Part shown: positions 12,971 through 20,443 of the stretch, in pieces | How positions within the stretch are numbered: position 1 is the stretch's first letter | Layout of the letters: each line of letters starts with the position of its first letter | DNA from: CAYVMD01 sp964452465 | Lineage (GTDB): Bacteria > Armatimonadota > JACIXR01 | NCBI GenBank assembly: GCA_964452465.1 | Contig: CAYVMD010000033.1 | Span: 1 to 22,697 of the forward strand | Direction of reading: 5' to 3' | DNA length: 22,697 bases | The notes under the pieces: generated by a model | Seen by the model: the letters and a program-made list of their open reading frames with translations, nothing else | What the model was told of the DNA's origin: nothing | The model's database searches: none | Made by a program: the position numbers and the translations under genes

Positions 12971-15157
12971 ATGCTATCGTTATGGCAATGTAAGCCTGAA
13001 AAGCCTTATGGCGCAAGAAGTTTATTATCGATTATGCTTCTTCCGTTTTTAGCACTTTCCTTGGGGAATCTATACCCCCTTACCCTTCGTAGGGAGGGGA
13101 GGGGGGAGTTCATGCCCGTTATAGGACGGCGCTGCGCCCTGTTGGCGAGTGAGGATGGCAGATTCGAAGTCTGGATATACCCTTTCAAAGCCTTCTGGGA
13201 CGGAAGGATATCCTTGGAAACCACAGGGGGTGAAATCCCGCTTTCCCAGGTCCCTCGATCCGTCATAGTTTCACCCCCAGAGGCTGTGCTAACCCTGAAG
13301 GGGGAAAGGATCAAGGGGGATATAGAATTCCTCACCTCCTTCGAGGAGAAATATTGTTTGATAAGGTTCTCCCTGAACGAGGAGGTAAAAAGCATCCTCG
13401 TCCGTTTGAACAACGCCCTACTCCTAATGTGGCCGGCTCCCACCCCTGGCAGGGTGGAGGAAATAAGAGAAGGAAACGCCCTTGTCTTCAGGAGAGAAGT
13501 AGGTCCGGGTAAAGTGTTGCAATGTGCCATCTTGTCCGATAAGCCTTTCCAGTTCTCCCAGGGAGAATTGAAGATAGAGGGCAACAAAGCCACATTGGTG
13601 TTTTCCTCTTCCCCCAACTTGGAGCTCTCCGCCCTTTATGGGCGCACGAAACTGGATAATATGCGACGGTATGCCGATTTCTTCGCTAAGAGGGTAAGGT
13701 TAACTTCTTCCCATCTCCTTTTGAAGGAAGCCTTTGACTGGGCGGAGGTGGGGTTGGATAAATGCTTCGTCGAAACGGATATAGGAAACGGTTTCGTAGC
13801 GGGATACCATTTTGCCGGGGAGGGCAATCGCCCCGGTTTCGCTTGGTTCTTTGGAAGGGATTCCTCCTGGATGAGTTTTGCCTCCCTCTGTGTAGGGGGC
13901 TTCGAGGAAGTGAAGGAAAACCTCCTGCTCCAGATGAGGTATCAAATAAAAGAAGGGGATAATAAGGGGAAGATCTACCACGAGGTTTCCCTCGCGCATG
14001 ATTATGTTCCCGATCCTGGTTACGCCTATCCTGCTGGGGATTCAACGCCCCTCTTCGTGGTAACCTTCGCCGAATACATAAAATGGTCCGGGGACTTGGA
14101 TTTCCTAAAGAAACATTGGGATAACATAGTTTGGGGTATCCAATGGTGCGAGAGGATGGATGTGGATGGGGATCTGTTGATGGATAATCCCCCCGCTGGG
14201 CACCAGTGGTTCGATGGTGGCGAGAAAAACATGATCGATCTCGTTGCCATTTGGAAGAAGGCGCTGGAGGAAGGAGCTTATCTCGCCGACATCATGGGGA
14301 GGAAAGATCTAAAGGAAGAATGGCTGGGGAAGGCAAAGAAGTTAGGGGAGATACTAAATAGGGACTTTTGGAACGAGAAGCGAGGATACCTCTACGATAG
14401 AAAGTTGCCGGACAATTCCTTCCTGGATATCGCTACCTGTAACCCCTTCATTCCTCTCCTTTGGCGACAAATAGATGAAAGCAAAGCGCAAAGAGCGCTA
14501 ACCCTGATATCCTCTCCCCAGTTCTCCACGCCGTGGGGAGTAAGAACGCGTTCCAGGGAAGAGAATACCTACAATCCCTGGGGGTACCACGAAGGAACGG
14601 TCTGGCCATTAGTAACCGGTTGGGCGAGTTTAGCGGAGTTCGCCAATTGCCATCCCGAGGAAGGTTATTTCCATCTTTTGTCCAACGCGAAATTGACCAG
14701 GGATTTCTCCCTCGGTTACATCCCCGAGATATTGAACGGAGATGACTACATCGCGGGGGGATGCCCTCTACAGGGTTGGTCGGAAGCCATGGTCATCCTG
14801 CCTTTCATGAAGGGCATCCTTGGTTTGGAGCCTGATGTTCCTCACGATAAGGTAGAAATGACGCTTCATATCCCAAACGAACTTAGAGACGCACGGATAC
14901 ATAACATCCGCATCGGAGATGGGCGGTGGGCAATAGAGTGGGAAACTAAGGAAGGGGAAAGGAGGATACGCATCCGAAGAGGGAAGGGGAAACCTTTGCT
15001 GGTCGATCTTTGCGTTTCCCTCGGGGAATACGAGGAGGGCATAATCTGGGTTGACGGGAAAAAGATCGCCTTCGATAAGAGGAAATCTCCCTGTGGTTAC
15101 CATCTCTGCCTCTCTGCTCCTTGCGGTGAGGAAATGTTAATAGCGCTATATCGCTGA
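12971..15157 (+). CDS. Secreted six-hairpin glycosidase, amylo-alpha-1,6-glucosidase/GH63-like
   Basis: A 728-residue exported glycoside hydrolase. The N-terminus has a long n-region and a hydrophobic core (SLLSIMLLPFLALSLGN). A beta-sandwich of about 200 residues follows, then an (alpha/alpha)6 barrel at about 240-650 and a short beta C-terminus. Barrel motifs are WFFGRDSSWMSF (D297), GDSTPLFVVTFAEY, GDLDFLKKHWDNI, YHEGTVWPLVTGW (E541) and GCPLQGWSEAMV (E605). These fit the GDE C-terminal/GH63/GH133 group; the acidic residues named are candidate catalytic residues, not proven. Substrate cannot be fixed. ATG 12971 is chosen for AAGGAG 8 nt upstream; the frame stays open to 12878, and a later ATG at 13031-13035 lacks an SD. 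The 132-bp gap before it contains repeat copy B; copy C lies within the signal-peptide codons. It converges on hypE with only 5 bp between stops. Confidence 0.8.
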   Translation: MLSLWQCKPEKPYGARSLLSIMLLPFLALSLGNLYPLTLRREGRGEFMPVIGRRCALLASEDGRFEVWIYPFKAFWDGRISLETTGGEIPLSQVPRSVIVSPPEAVLTLKGERIKGDIEFLTSFEEKYCLIRFSLNEEVKSILVRLNNALLLMWPAPTPGRVEEIREGNALVFRREVGPGKVLQCAILSDKPFQFSQGELKIEGNKATLVFSSSPNLELSALYGRTKLDNMRRYADFFAKRVRLTSSHLLLKEAFDWAEVGLDKCFVETDIGNGFVAGYHFAGEGNRPGFAWFFGRDSSWMSFASLCVGGFEEVKENLLLQMRYQIKEGDNKGKIYHEVSLAHDYVPDPGYAYPAGDSTPLFVVTFAEYIKWSGDLDFLKKHWDNIVWGIQWCERMDVDGDLLMDNPPAGHQWFDGGEKNMIDLVAIWKKALEEGAYLADIMGRKDLKEEWLGKAKKLGEILNRDFWNEKRGYLYDRKLPDNSFLDIATCNPFIPLLWRQIDESKAQRALTLISSPQFSTPWGVRTRSREENTYNPWGYHEGTVWPLVTGWASLAEFANCHPEEGYFHLLSNAKLTRDFSLGYIPEILNGDDYIAGGCPLQGWSEAMVILPFMKGILGLEPDVPHDKVEMTLHIPNELRDARIHNIRIGDGRWAIEWETKEGERRIRIRRGKGKPLLVDLCVSLGEYEEGIIWVDGKKIAFDKRKSPCGYHLCLSAPCGEEMLIALYR
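13006..13024 (+). repeat. Repeated motif, copy C
   Basis: TTATGGCGCAAGAAGTTTA, nearly identical to copy A and inverted relative to copy B. It lies inside the signal-peptide codons of the downstream glycosidase, or upstream of its start if a later ATG is used. Confidence 0.45.
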
Positions 15158-15162
15158 GATCT

Positions 15163-16167
15163 TCAACAGATCCGGGGGAGTTCTTCCCCGAGGGGCATCT
15201 CCACTAAGCGCTTGCCTCCAACGGAGGTTTCTAATATCACCGTCCCCGTGGGGGATTTCTCCACCCTGCCTATTATCTCTGCTTCTTCCCCCATTCCCCG
15301 CATAACCTTCAGGATCTCGTCTGCTTTATCCGGGGATACTATCGCTATGAACTTCCCCTCGTTCGCTACATATAGAGGATCGAGCCCCAATATCTCGCAG
15401 GCGGAGAGGACTTCCTCTTTTATAGGAATCTTCCCCTCTTCTATATAAAGGCAATAGCCCGTCGCCTGTGCCACCTCGCATAGGATTCCTCCCAGGCCTC
15501 CCCGCGTGAGATCGCGCATGAATCTTATTCCTCCCAAGGGCAGGATCCTCTCCACTACCTTATTAAGGGGATGGGCATCGCTTTGGATCGTCCCTGCCAA
15601 ACCAATTCCTTCCCTTTGCATCATTACTGCTATGCCGTGATCGCCGATAGTCCCGTTGATGATTATTTGGTCACCGGGCTTTATATTCTGGGGAGAGAGG
15701 GAAAGAGCCTTAGGGAGAACGCCTATCCCTGCGGTGGCTATGAAGATCTTATCTGCCATTCCCGCCCCCACAACCTTTGTGTCCCCCGTTATTATCTTCA
15801 CCCCCGCTACCTCACAGGCTTTGTGCATGGATTCGGCTATTCTCTCCAAATCCTTAAGCGGGAAGCCTTCCTCCAATATGAAGGCGGAAGCGATATAAAG
15901 GGGGGTAGCGCCCATCATGGACAAGTCATTCACCGTGCCGTAAATGGAAAGCATGCCGATATCCCCGCCTGGAAAGAAAGGAGGGTCTATGGTATAGGCA
16001 TCCGTTGTGAAGGCGATTTTGAAATCGTTTAAGGGGAAAACGGCGCTATCTTCCAAAGGAAGGAGGAGAGGGTTCGAAAAGTGGGGGAGGAAGATCTTAT
16101 CTATCAGCTCCTTCGTGAGCTTGCCTCCTCCTCCGTGGGCTAATAGGATCTTCTTCTCCTCGTGCAT
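15163..16167 (-). CDS. hypE: Hydrogenase maturation protein HypE
   Basis: HypE dehydrates the carbamoyl group that HypF places on its C-terminal Cys, producing the thiocyanate that supplies CN ligands to [NiFe] hydrogenase iron. The 334-residue protein has the AIRS/PurM-like fold signatures (AHGGGGK, TTDAYTIDPPFFPGGDIG, SMMGATP, GDTKVV, RDLTRGGLGG) and ends in PRIC, so the modified Cys is C334. Length and motifs are normal. GGGAGGC lies about 8 nt before the ATG. It is the last gene of the leftward run, 15 nt after the DUF2344 gene. No other hyp gene or hydrogenase subunit is in the window, so partners must lie elsewhere. Confidence 0.95.
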   Translation of the reverse strand: MHEEKKILLAHGGGGKLTKELIDKIFLPHFSNPLLLPLEDSAVFPLNDFKIAFTTDAYTIDPPFFPGGDIGMLSIYGTVNDLSMMGATPLYIASAFILEEGFPLKDLERIAESMHKACEVAGVKIITGDTKVVGAGMADKIFIATAGIGVLPKALSLSPQNIKPGDQIIINGTIGDHGIAVMMQREGIGLAGTIQSDAHPLNKVVERILPLGGIRFMRDLTRGGLGGILCEVAQATGYCLYIEEGKIPIKEEVLSACEILGLDPLYVANEGKFIAIVSPDKADEILKVMRGMGEEAEIIGRVEKSPTGTVILETSVGGKRLVEMPLGEELPRIC

Positions 16168-16182
16168 GGTTAGCGCCTCCCT

Positions 16183-16830
16183 TTAGGGAGAGTTGGTCAA
16201 AAGGGCTTTCCGGTGAACTCCTAACAAGGAAATCCCGGGGAGGAAAAGGTTCAGGGCGGAGATGACCTCTCGGGGCTTAGCGGAGCCCGAAGGGGTCAAC
16301 GATATCAAGACCTCCAATTCTGCCTCCCTTTCTCCTGTTTGTTTTACCTTTATATCCTTTACATATTCCTGCAGGTTTATTTGCTTCTTTCCCTTCTCGC
16401 TCTCCCTCTCTATAAGGATTACATCCTTCTTGCTCCATTCCTCTATTGCCTTTTCCAAGTGCTCCCGGGAAGCGTATTCTGGCAGGGATATCCGGAGGGA
16501 AAAAAGGGAGGCTTCCGCATGGATCTTGCCCTCCACGGGGAAGGCTTCTTCAACCCTTATCCCCTCCGGCAAACAGCGATTAAGCCTCTCCGCTATTTCC
16601 TGGAGGGGGAAGGGCTCCCTTAAGGTTATCACCGCCAATTCGCAATCGCTCGTCGCTCCCAATTCCAAAGCGCTAAGGAAGGAGATTTGAGGGCGAGGGT
16701 TGAACCCTTGGGTGTAAACTATGGGCAGGAGCGATCTTCTCAAGCCGCGCTCCAGGGCTCGATAAAGGTCGAGATGGGATATGAACTTCGCTATTCCTCG
16801 CTTAGACAGGACCAGACAGACCTTTCTCAT
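16183..16830 (-). CDS. DUF2344 / TIGR03936 family protein, partner of the radical SAM protein
   Basis: A 215-residue protein opening with VCLVLSKRGIAKFISHLDLYRALERGLRR-type sequence followed by YTQGFNPRPQISF and LELGATSDCE. This is the signature of the TIGR03936/DUF2344 family, usually fused to or adjacent to a TIGR03960 radical SAM protein. The molecular function is not established. The start overlaps the end of the radical SAM gene by 29 bp, implying translational coupling; AAAGG lies right before the ATG. Here the two halves are separate proteins rather than one fusion. Confidence 0.85.
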   Translation of the reverse strand: MRKVCLVLSKRGIAKFISHLDLYRALERGLRRSLLPIVYTQGFNPRPQISFLSALELGATSDCELAVITLREPFPLQEIAERLNRCLPEGIRVEEAFPVEGKIHAEASLFSLRISLPEYASREHLEKAIEEWSKKDVILIERESEKGKKQINLQEYVKDIKVKQTGEREAELEVLISLTPSGSAKPREVISALNLFLPGISLLGVHRKALLTNSP

Positions 16831-18625
16831 CCTTTATAAAAGTGCAAACTCCGCAATTATGGCACCTATCCCAACGGCAATCTTGTGTAGGTTCTCCCCT
16901 TTTTGCTTTTTCATCCTCTTGCCTCAGGAATTCCTTTGTTACTCCTATATCGATTACATCCCAGGGGAGGACCTCATCGTAATCCATTTCCCTCTCCACA
17001 TAATAATGAGGATCAAGGGCGTTTTCCTCAAAGGCTTCCATCCAGGTGGCGAAACGGAAGAAATCCTCCCAACTATCCATTTTGCATCCCTTCCGGAAGG
17101 CGGTGAGGATGACATTCGCCACCCTCCTATCCCCCCTTGCTAAGGCGGTCTCCAGGAAGCTCATGTAAGGGGAGTGGAAGTCCATCTCCACTTTCCTCTC
17201 CTTGAGGTTCTTCTTTAAATAGGAGATCTTCTCTTGGAGGAGAGGTATAGGGCATTGAGCCCGCCATTGGAAAGGGGTGTGGGGCTTGGGCATAAAAGGA
17301 GCGAAGCTGAGGTGGAGGCGTCTGATATTCCTTCCAAGGCGAAGGATTTGCTTCACAAGTTTCACGATGCCTTCTAGGTCCTCTTCCTTTTCCTCCGGAA
17401 GACCTATCATGAAGTAAAACTTGAAGGAATCCCACCCCTTGGATAAGGCGGTCTCTATCGCTTGGAAGATTTCCTCGTCGCCTATGTTTTTATTTATTAT
17501 CCTCCTCAGGCGTTCACTCGTTTCGGGGGCGAAGGTCAATCCGCTTCTCCTTACCCTCTGCACCTCCTCCGCAAGCCTTATGGAGAAGGTGTCCAGGCGA
17601 AGGGAGGAAAGGGATAACCCTACCCGGGAAGGGGAGAGGAGCAGGGAAAGGCGAGTGGTTATTTCCTCGATTTGGGAATGGTCGGCTGGATTGAGGGCAA
17701 GCAGGGAAACCTCCTCGCTCCCAGTGAAGGAGGCAAGGAGGGAAGCGAGTTGGATGACCTTGTCGGCTGAGCGCTCCCTAGCGGGACGCCACACCATCCC
17801 TGCCTGGCAAAACCTACAGCCCCTTGTGCAACCCCTCATTATCTCCACCGCGGGACGGTCGTGAACGACTTGAATAAAGGGCGTTATCCAAGTGGAGGGA
17901 TAAAAGGCTTTCTCCAGGTCTTCTACTATCCTTTTCTTCACTTTGGGGGGAGCGGGAGGTGTTGCCTCCATCCCTTGGAATTTCCCCTCTTCGTCGAACA
18001 ACGGTTGGTAGAAGCGGGGAACATATACCCCTTCTATCGAACATAGATTTTCCAGCAGTTCTTTCCTTCCTTTATCCTTATACCTCTTCACCGCCTCTAT
18101 TATCTCCCAGATCACCTCTTCCCCTTCCCCTATCACGAAGGCGTCTATGAAGGGAGCTAAGGGCTCTGGATTGAAACAAGAAGGACCCCCTGCGATTACA
18201 AGGGGATAACCCTCGTCCCTCTGGGACGAGAACAAGGGAATTTGAGAGAGGTTAAGGATATTGAGAAAGTTAGTGTAGTTCAGTTCGTGTTGGAGGGAGA
18301 AGGCAAGGATGTGGAATTGAGAAAGGGGGAGTTGGCTCTCCAGCCCGAAGAGGGGGATGTGGCGAGTCCGCATCTCACCTTCCATATCCCCCCAGGGGGC
18401 GAAGGCTCTATCGCAGAAGATTTCTTCGTCTTGATTGAGGAGGAAATAGAAAAGTTGTAGAGCGGTGCTGGACATGCCTATTTCGTAGATGTCGGGATAA
18501 ACAAAGCAGATGCGCAATTTGCTCTTCTCCCAATCCTTCTTGAGGCACCCCCATTCCCCGTTTATATAGCGAGCGGGCTTTTGAACCCCCAAAAGCAAAC
18601 GCTCCCATTCTTGGGGCGGTGGCAT
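16802..18625 (-). CDS. TIGR03960-type B12-binding-like / radical SAM protein
   Basis: About 607 residues. The N-terminal half looks like a B12-binding-type Rossmann domain (KLRICFVYPDIYEIGMSS, LVIAGGPSCFNPEP, FVIGEGEE). The radical SAM core has GCTRGCRFCQAG (C266, C270, C273), then SLSSLRLD, GLTFAPETSERLR, FYFMIGLPEE. The C-terminus carries CRWDRCHNCGVC, another likely metal site. This architecture matches the TIGR03960 family of unknown reaction. The start is uncertain: ATG at 18625 is preferred, but TTG at 18634 is in frame and neither has an SD. It begins about 20-30 nt after the ABC ATPase stop, so it is probably in the same transcript. Confidence 0.88.
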   Translation of the reverse strand: MPPPQEWERLLLGVQKPARYINGEWGCLKKDWEKSKLRICFVYPDIYEIGMSSTALQLFYFLLNQDEEIFCDRAFAPWGDMEGEMRTRHIPLFGLESQLPLSQFHILAFSLQHELNYTNFLNILNLSQIPLFSSQRDEGYPLVIAGGPSCFNPEPLAPFIDAFVIGEGEEVIWEIIEAVKRYKDKGRKELLENLCSIEGVYVPRFYQPLFDEEGKFQGMEATPPAPPKVKKRIVEDLEKAFYPSTWITPFIQVVHDRPAVEIMRGCTRGCRFCQAGMVWRPARERSADKVIQLASLLASFTGSEEVSLLALNPADHSQIEEITTRLSLLLSPSRVGLSLSSLRLDTFSIRLAEEVQRVRRSGLTFAPETSERLRRIINKNIGDEEIFQAIETALSKGWDSFKFYFMIGLPEEKEEDLEGIVKLVKQILRLGRNIRRLHLSFAPFMPKPHTPFQWRAQCPIPLLQEKISYLKKNLKERKVEMDFHSPYMSFLETALARGDRRVANVILTAFRKGCKMDSWEDFFRFATWMEAFEENALDPHYYVEREMDYDEVLPWDVIDIGVTKEFLRQEDEKAKRGEPTQDCRWDRCHNCGVCTFIKDEKGLSGPV

Positions 18626-18654
18626 ATAAGGCAAAGAGGGATGAAGCTTTAAGG

Positions 18655-19395
18655 TTATGTCTCCTCTCCCGCGATTTCTCCCACTTGTATTTGAAGCTCC
18701 GCCCTCTCCTCGATCCTTTCTATTTTCCCATCTCGCACCCAGACAACCCTATCGGAGATATCGATCATCTTGAGGTCGTGGGTAGCGGAGATGACGGTAA
18801 CCCCTTTCTCTTGGTTCAAAGTCTTAAGGAGGTTTATTATCTCCTTGCCGGTGCGTAGGTCGAGGTTGCCAGTAGGCTCATCCGCAAGCACTATCCCAGG
18901 GTCATTCGCGAGGGCGCGGGCGATAGCAACTCTCTGTTGTTGACCACCCGAAAGCTCGTTGGGCTTGTGGTGCAACCTATCCCCCAGTCCCACGATCTTC
19001 AAAAGTTCCACCCCTTTTTCAATTGCCTCATCGGTGGTCATGCCCGCAAATATCATGGGCAGGGTGACATTCTCCAGGGCGGTCATAACTGGGATGAGAT
19101 TGAAGGTCTGGAAGATATAGCCTATTCGTCTGCACCTCAACCAAGCGAGCTCATAGGCATCCAATTGGGCTATATCCACCTCATCTATGAAGACCGAACC
19201 GGAGGTAGGCCTATCTAGTCCCCCTATCATATTGAATAGGGTTGTCTTCCCCGAGCCCGAAGGACCCATGATGGAGATGTATTCCCCTCTCCTTATGTCT
19301 AAGGAGACCCCATCCAAGGCTCGAAGGACCGTGTCTCCCATTACATATTCCTTTACGAGGTCCTTAGTTCGAACGATATATTCCGCTACCGCCAT
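18655..19395 (-). CDS. ABC transporter ATPase, LolD/MacB type
   Basis: A 246-residue cytoplasmic ATPase that drives the short FtsX-like permease encoded just upstream. It has Walker A GPSGSGKTT (44-52), Q-loop Q96, signature LSGGQQQRVAIARAL (148-162), Walker B with ADEPTGNLD (171-179) and switch His H206. The TGNLD sequence is characteristic of the LolD/MacB/FtsE group, whose members couple to FtsX-fold permeases for lipoprotein, peptide or mechanical work rather than uptake. AAGGAGG lies 8 nt before the ATG. The C-terminal tail of about 20 residues after the family core is unremarkable. Confidence 0.92.
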   Translation of the reverse strand: MAVAEYIVRTKDLVKEYVMGDTVLRALDGVSLDIRRGEYISIMGPSGSGKTTLFNMIGGLDRPTSGSVFIDEVDIAQLDAYELAWLRCRRIGYIFQTFNLIPVMTALENVTLPMIFAGMTTDEAIEKGVELLKIVGLGDRLHHKPNELSGGQQQRVAIARALANDPGIVLADEPTGNLDLRTGKEIINLLKTLNQEKGVTVISATHDLKMIDISDRVVWVRDGKIERIEERAELQIQVGEIAGEET

Positions 19396-19416
19396 TTCTA
19401 TCGCCTCCTTATATAA

Positions 19417-20055
19417 TTATACTTCCACTCTTAAGGCTGCCACTGCGGGCAGTTTGGCTGCCCTATAGGCCGGCCAGATTGTAGCTACGATGGTCAATAC
19501 AACCCCTATAGCGATGGCCACAACGAAATTATACAAAACCCCCTCCAGTGGTAAACTTCCGATTAGCTTCTTCCAACCGTATTTCCCCCAGTAGACAAGG
19601 AAGGAGAAGAGAAATCCTACTATGCTTCCCCCTATAGAAGCGCTTATCCCCAAAATGCTTGCCTCGAGCAGGAAGAGCCTCACAATGAGGGAGTCCAAAG
19701 CACCTAAACATTTCATCGTTCCTATTTCCTTATATCTTTCCGATACTGCTATAAGCATGGAATTAGCTATCCCTATGGTGCAAACGACGAGGGCAACGCC
19801 TGCTATCCAATTCGCCCTTGCATGGATATCCGCTGCTAAGTGCTTCTCCACCATTGCGGAAAGCACCTGGTTTTGCATAAAGGTGGACATCAGAAAGGCT
19901 ACGCCCAAAAATGTTCCCCCTGCTGCCAGAACTTCCCTCCCAAAGCGGATCCTTATGTTCTGGAGGGTGAACTTCAGGGCGAGACGAAGAGGTAGTTGGC
20001 TAATCCTACCGATCTTTCCCTCTTCAGCTATTCTTTTGTCGCGTCTTTTCGCCAT
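19417..20055 (-). CDS. Short FtsX-like ABC permease without the usual periplasmic domain
   Basis: A 212-residue membrane protein. A basic N-terminus and amphipathic segment lead to TM1 (about 43-60). Only about 23 residues later TM2 begins, followed by the classic FtsX core: VSERYKEIGTMKCLGAL, two more helices, and the ending WPAYRAAKLPAVAALRVEV. MacB/LolC-type permeases normally have some 200 residues of periplasmic domain between TM1 and TM2; here it is absent. The frame is clean and the SD good (AAGGAGGAG), so this is a natural short form rather than a broken gene. It overlaps the PqqD-like gene by 32 bp and precedes the ATPase by 21 nt. Short permeases with a similar core occur, as I recall, in Planctomycetes. 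Confidence 0.85.
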   Translation of the reverse strand: MAKRRDKRIAEEGKIGRISQLPLRLALKFTLQNIRIRFGREVLAAGGTFLGVAFLMSTFMQNQVLSAMVEKHLAADIHARANWIAGVALVVCTIGIANSMLIAVSERYKEIGTMKCLGALDSLIVRLFLLEASILGISASIGGSIVGFLFSFLVYWGKYGWKKLIGSLPLEGVLYNFVVAIAIGVVLTIVATIWPAYRAAKLPAVAALRVEV

Positions 20056-20443
20056 TTTTGCTCTCCTCCTTCCTTACCGCAAATACTACAAATCGTCTCT
20101 TTCCCAATTCTTTAAGAAAGGCTCCTACTGCTACCTCCGCCTCCCTGCGAGTTATTTTATATCTCTCCGTTAACACTTCAAGGATCTGTTCAAAGGTATG
20201 GTTCCCATCACAAAGTTCCCAGATTAAGGAGCCAATCTCGTCGTCTAAGACGATGTTTCTAATGGGAGGCGGGGAGAAAATAAGGGAAACAAATTTCCCT
20301 ATCCAGTCTCGTCTTACGGGGACCTTTATCACCACCTTCCCCTCTTCCTTGTACCACTCCAGATTGGGATTTCTTATAGGAAACGCCTTCAGCGTTTCCT
20401 TCTTTGTGAGGGGTGGCGTTCTTCGGCGTCTCAAGAATGGCAT
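20024..20443 (-). CDS. PqqD-like protein (winged-helix / RiPP-recognition-element fold)
   Basis: A 139-residue cytoplasmic protein. Residues about 60-120 match the PqqD pattern: IVLDDEIGSLIWELCDG, HTFEQILEVL, then a helix with REAEVAVGAFLKEL and a final strand. PqqD domains bind peptides and present them to partner enzymes. The N-terminal 55 residues are a basic and aromatic extension (NLEWYKEEGKVVIKVPVRR) of unknown role. Its ATG lies 13 bp inside the upstream gene with no SD at proper distance, so translation should be coupled. No short precursor-peptide gene was seen nearby, so a substrate peptide is unproven; the domain may instead serve the transporter. Confidence 0.75.
   Translation of the reverse strand: MPFLRRRRTPPLTKKETLKAFPIRNPNLEWYKEEGKVVIKVPVRRDWIGKFVSLIFSPPPIRNIVLDDEIGSLIWELCDGNHTFEQILEVLTERYKITRREAEVAVGAFLKELGKRRFVVFAVRKEESKNGEKTRQKNS

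Noticed and set aside
15571..16032. 153-codon plus-strand frame opposite hypE
   Set aside because: hypE is intact and highly conserved here; the opposing peptide looks random.
19468..19475. GGCCGGCC palindrome in the permease gene
   Set aside because: Eight bases inside coding sequence; expected by chance and with no related copies noticed.
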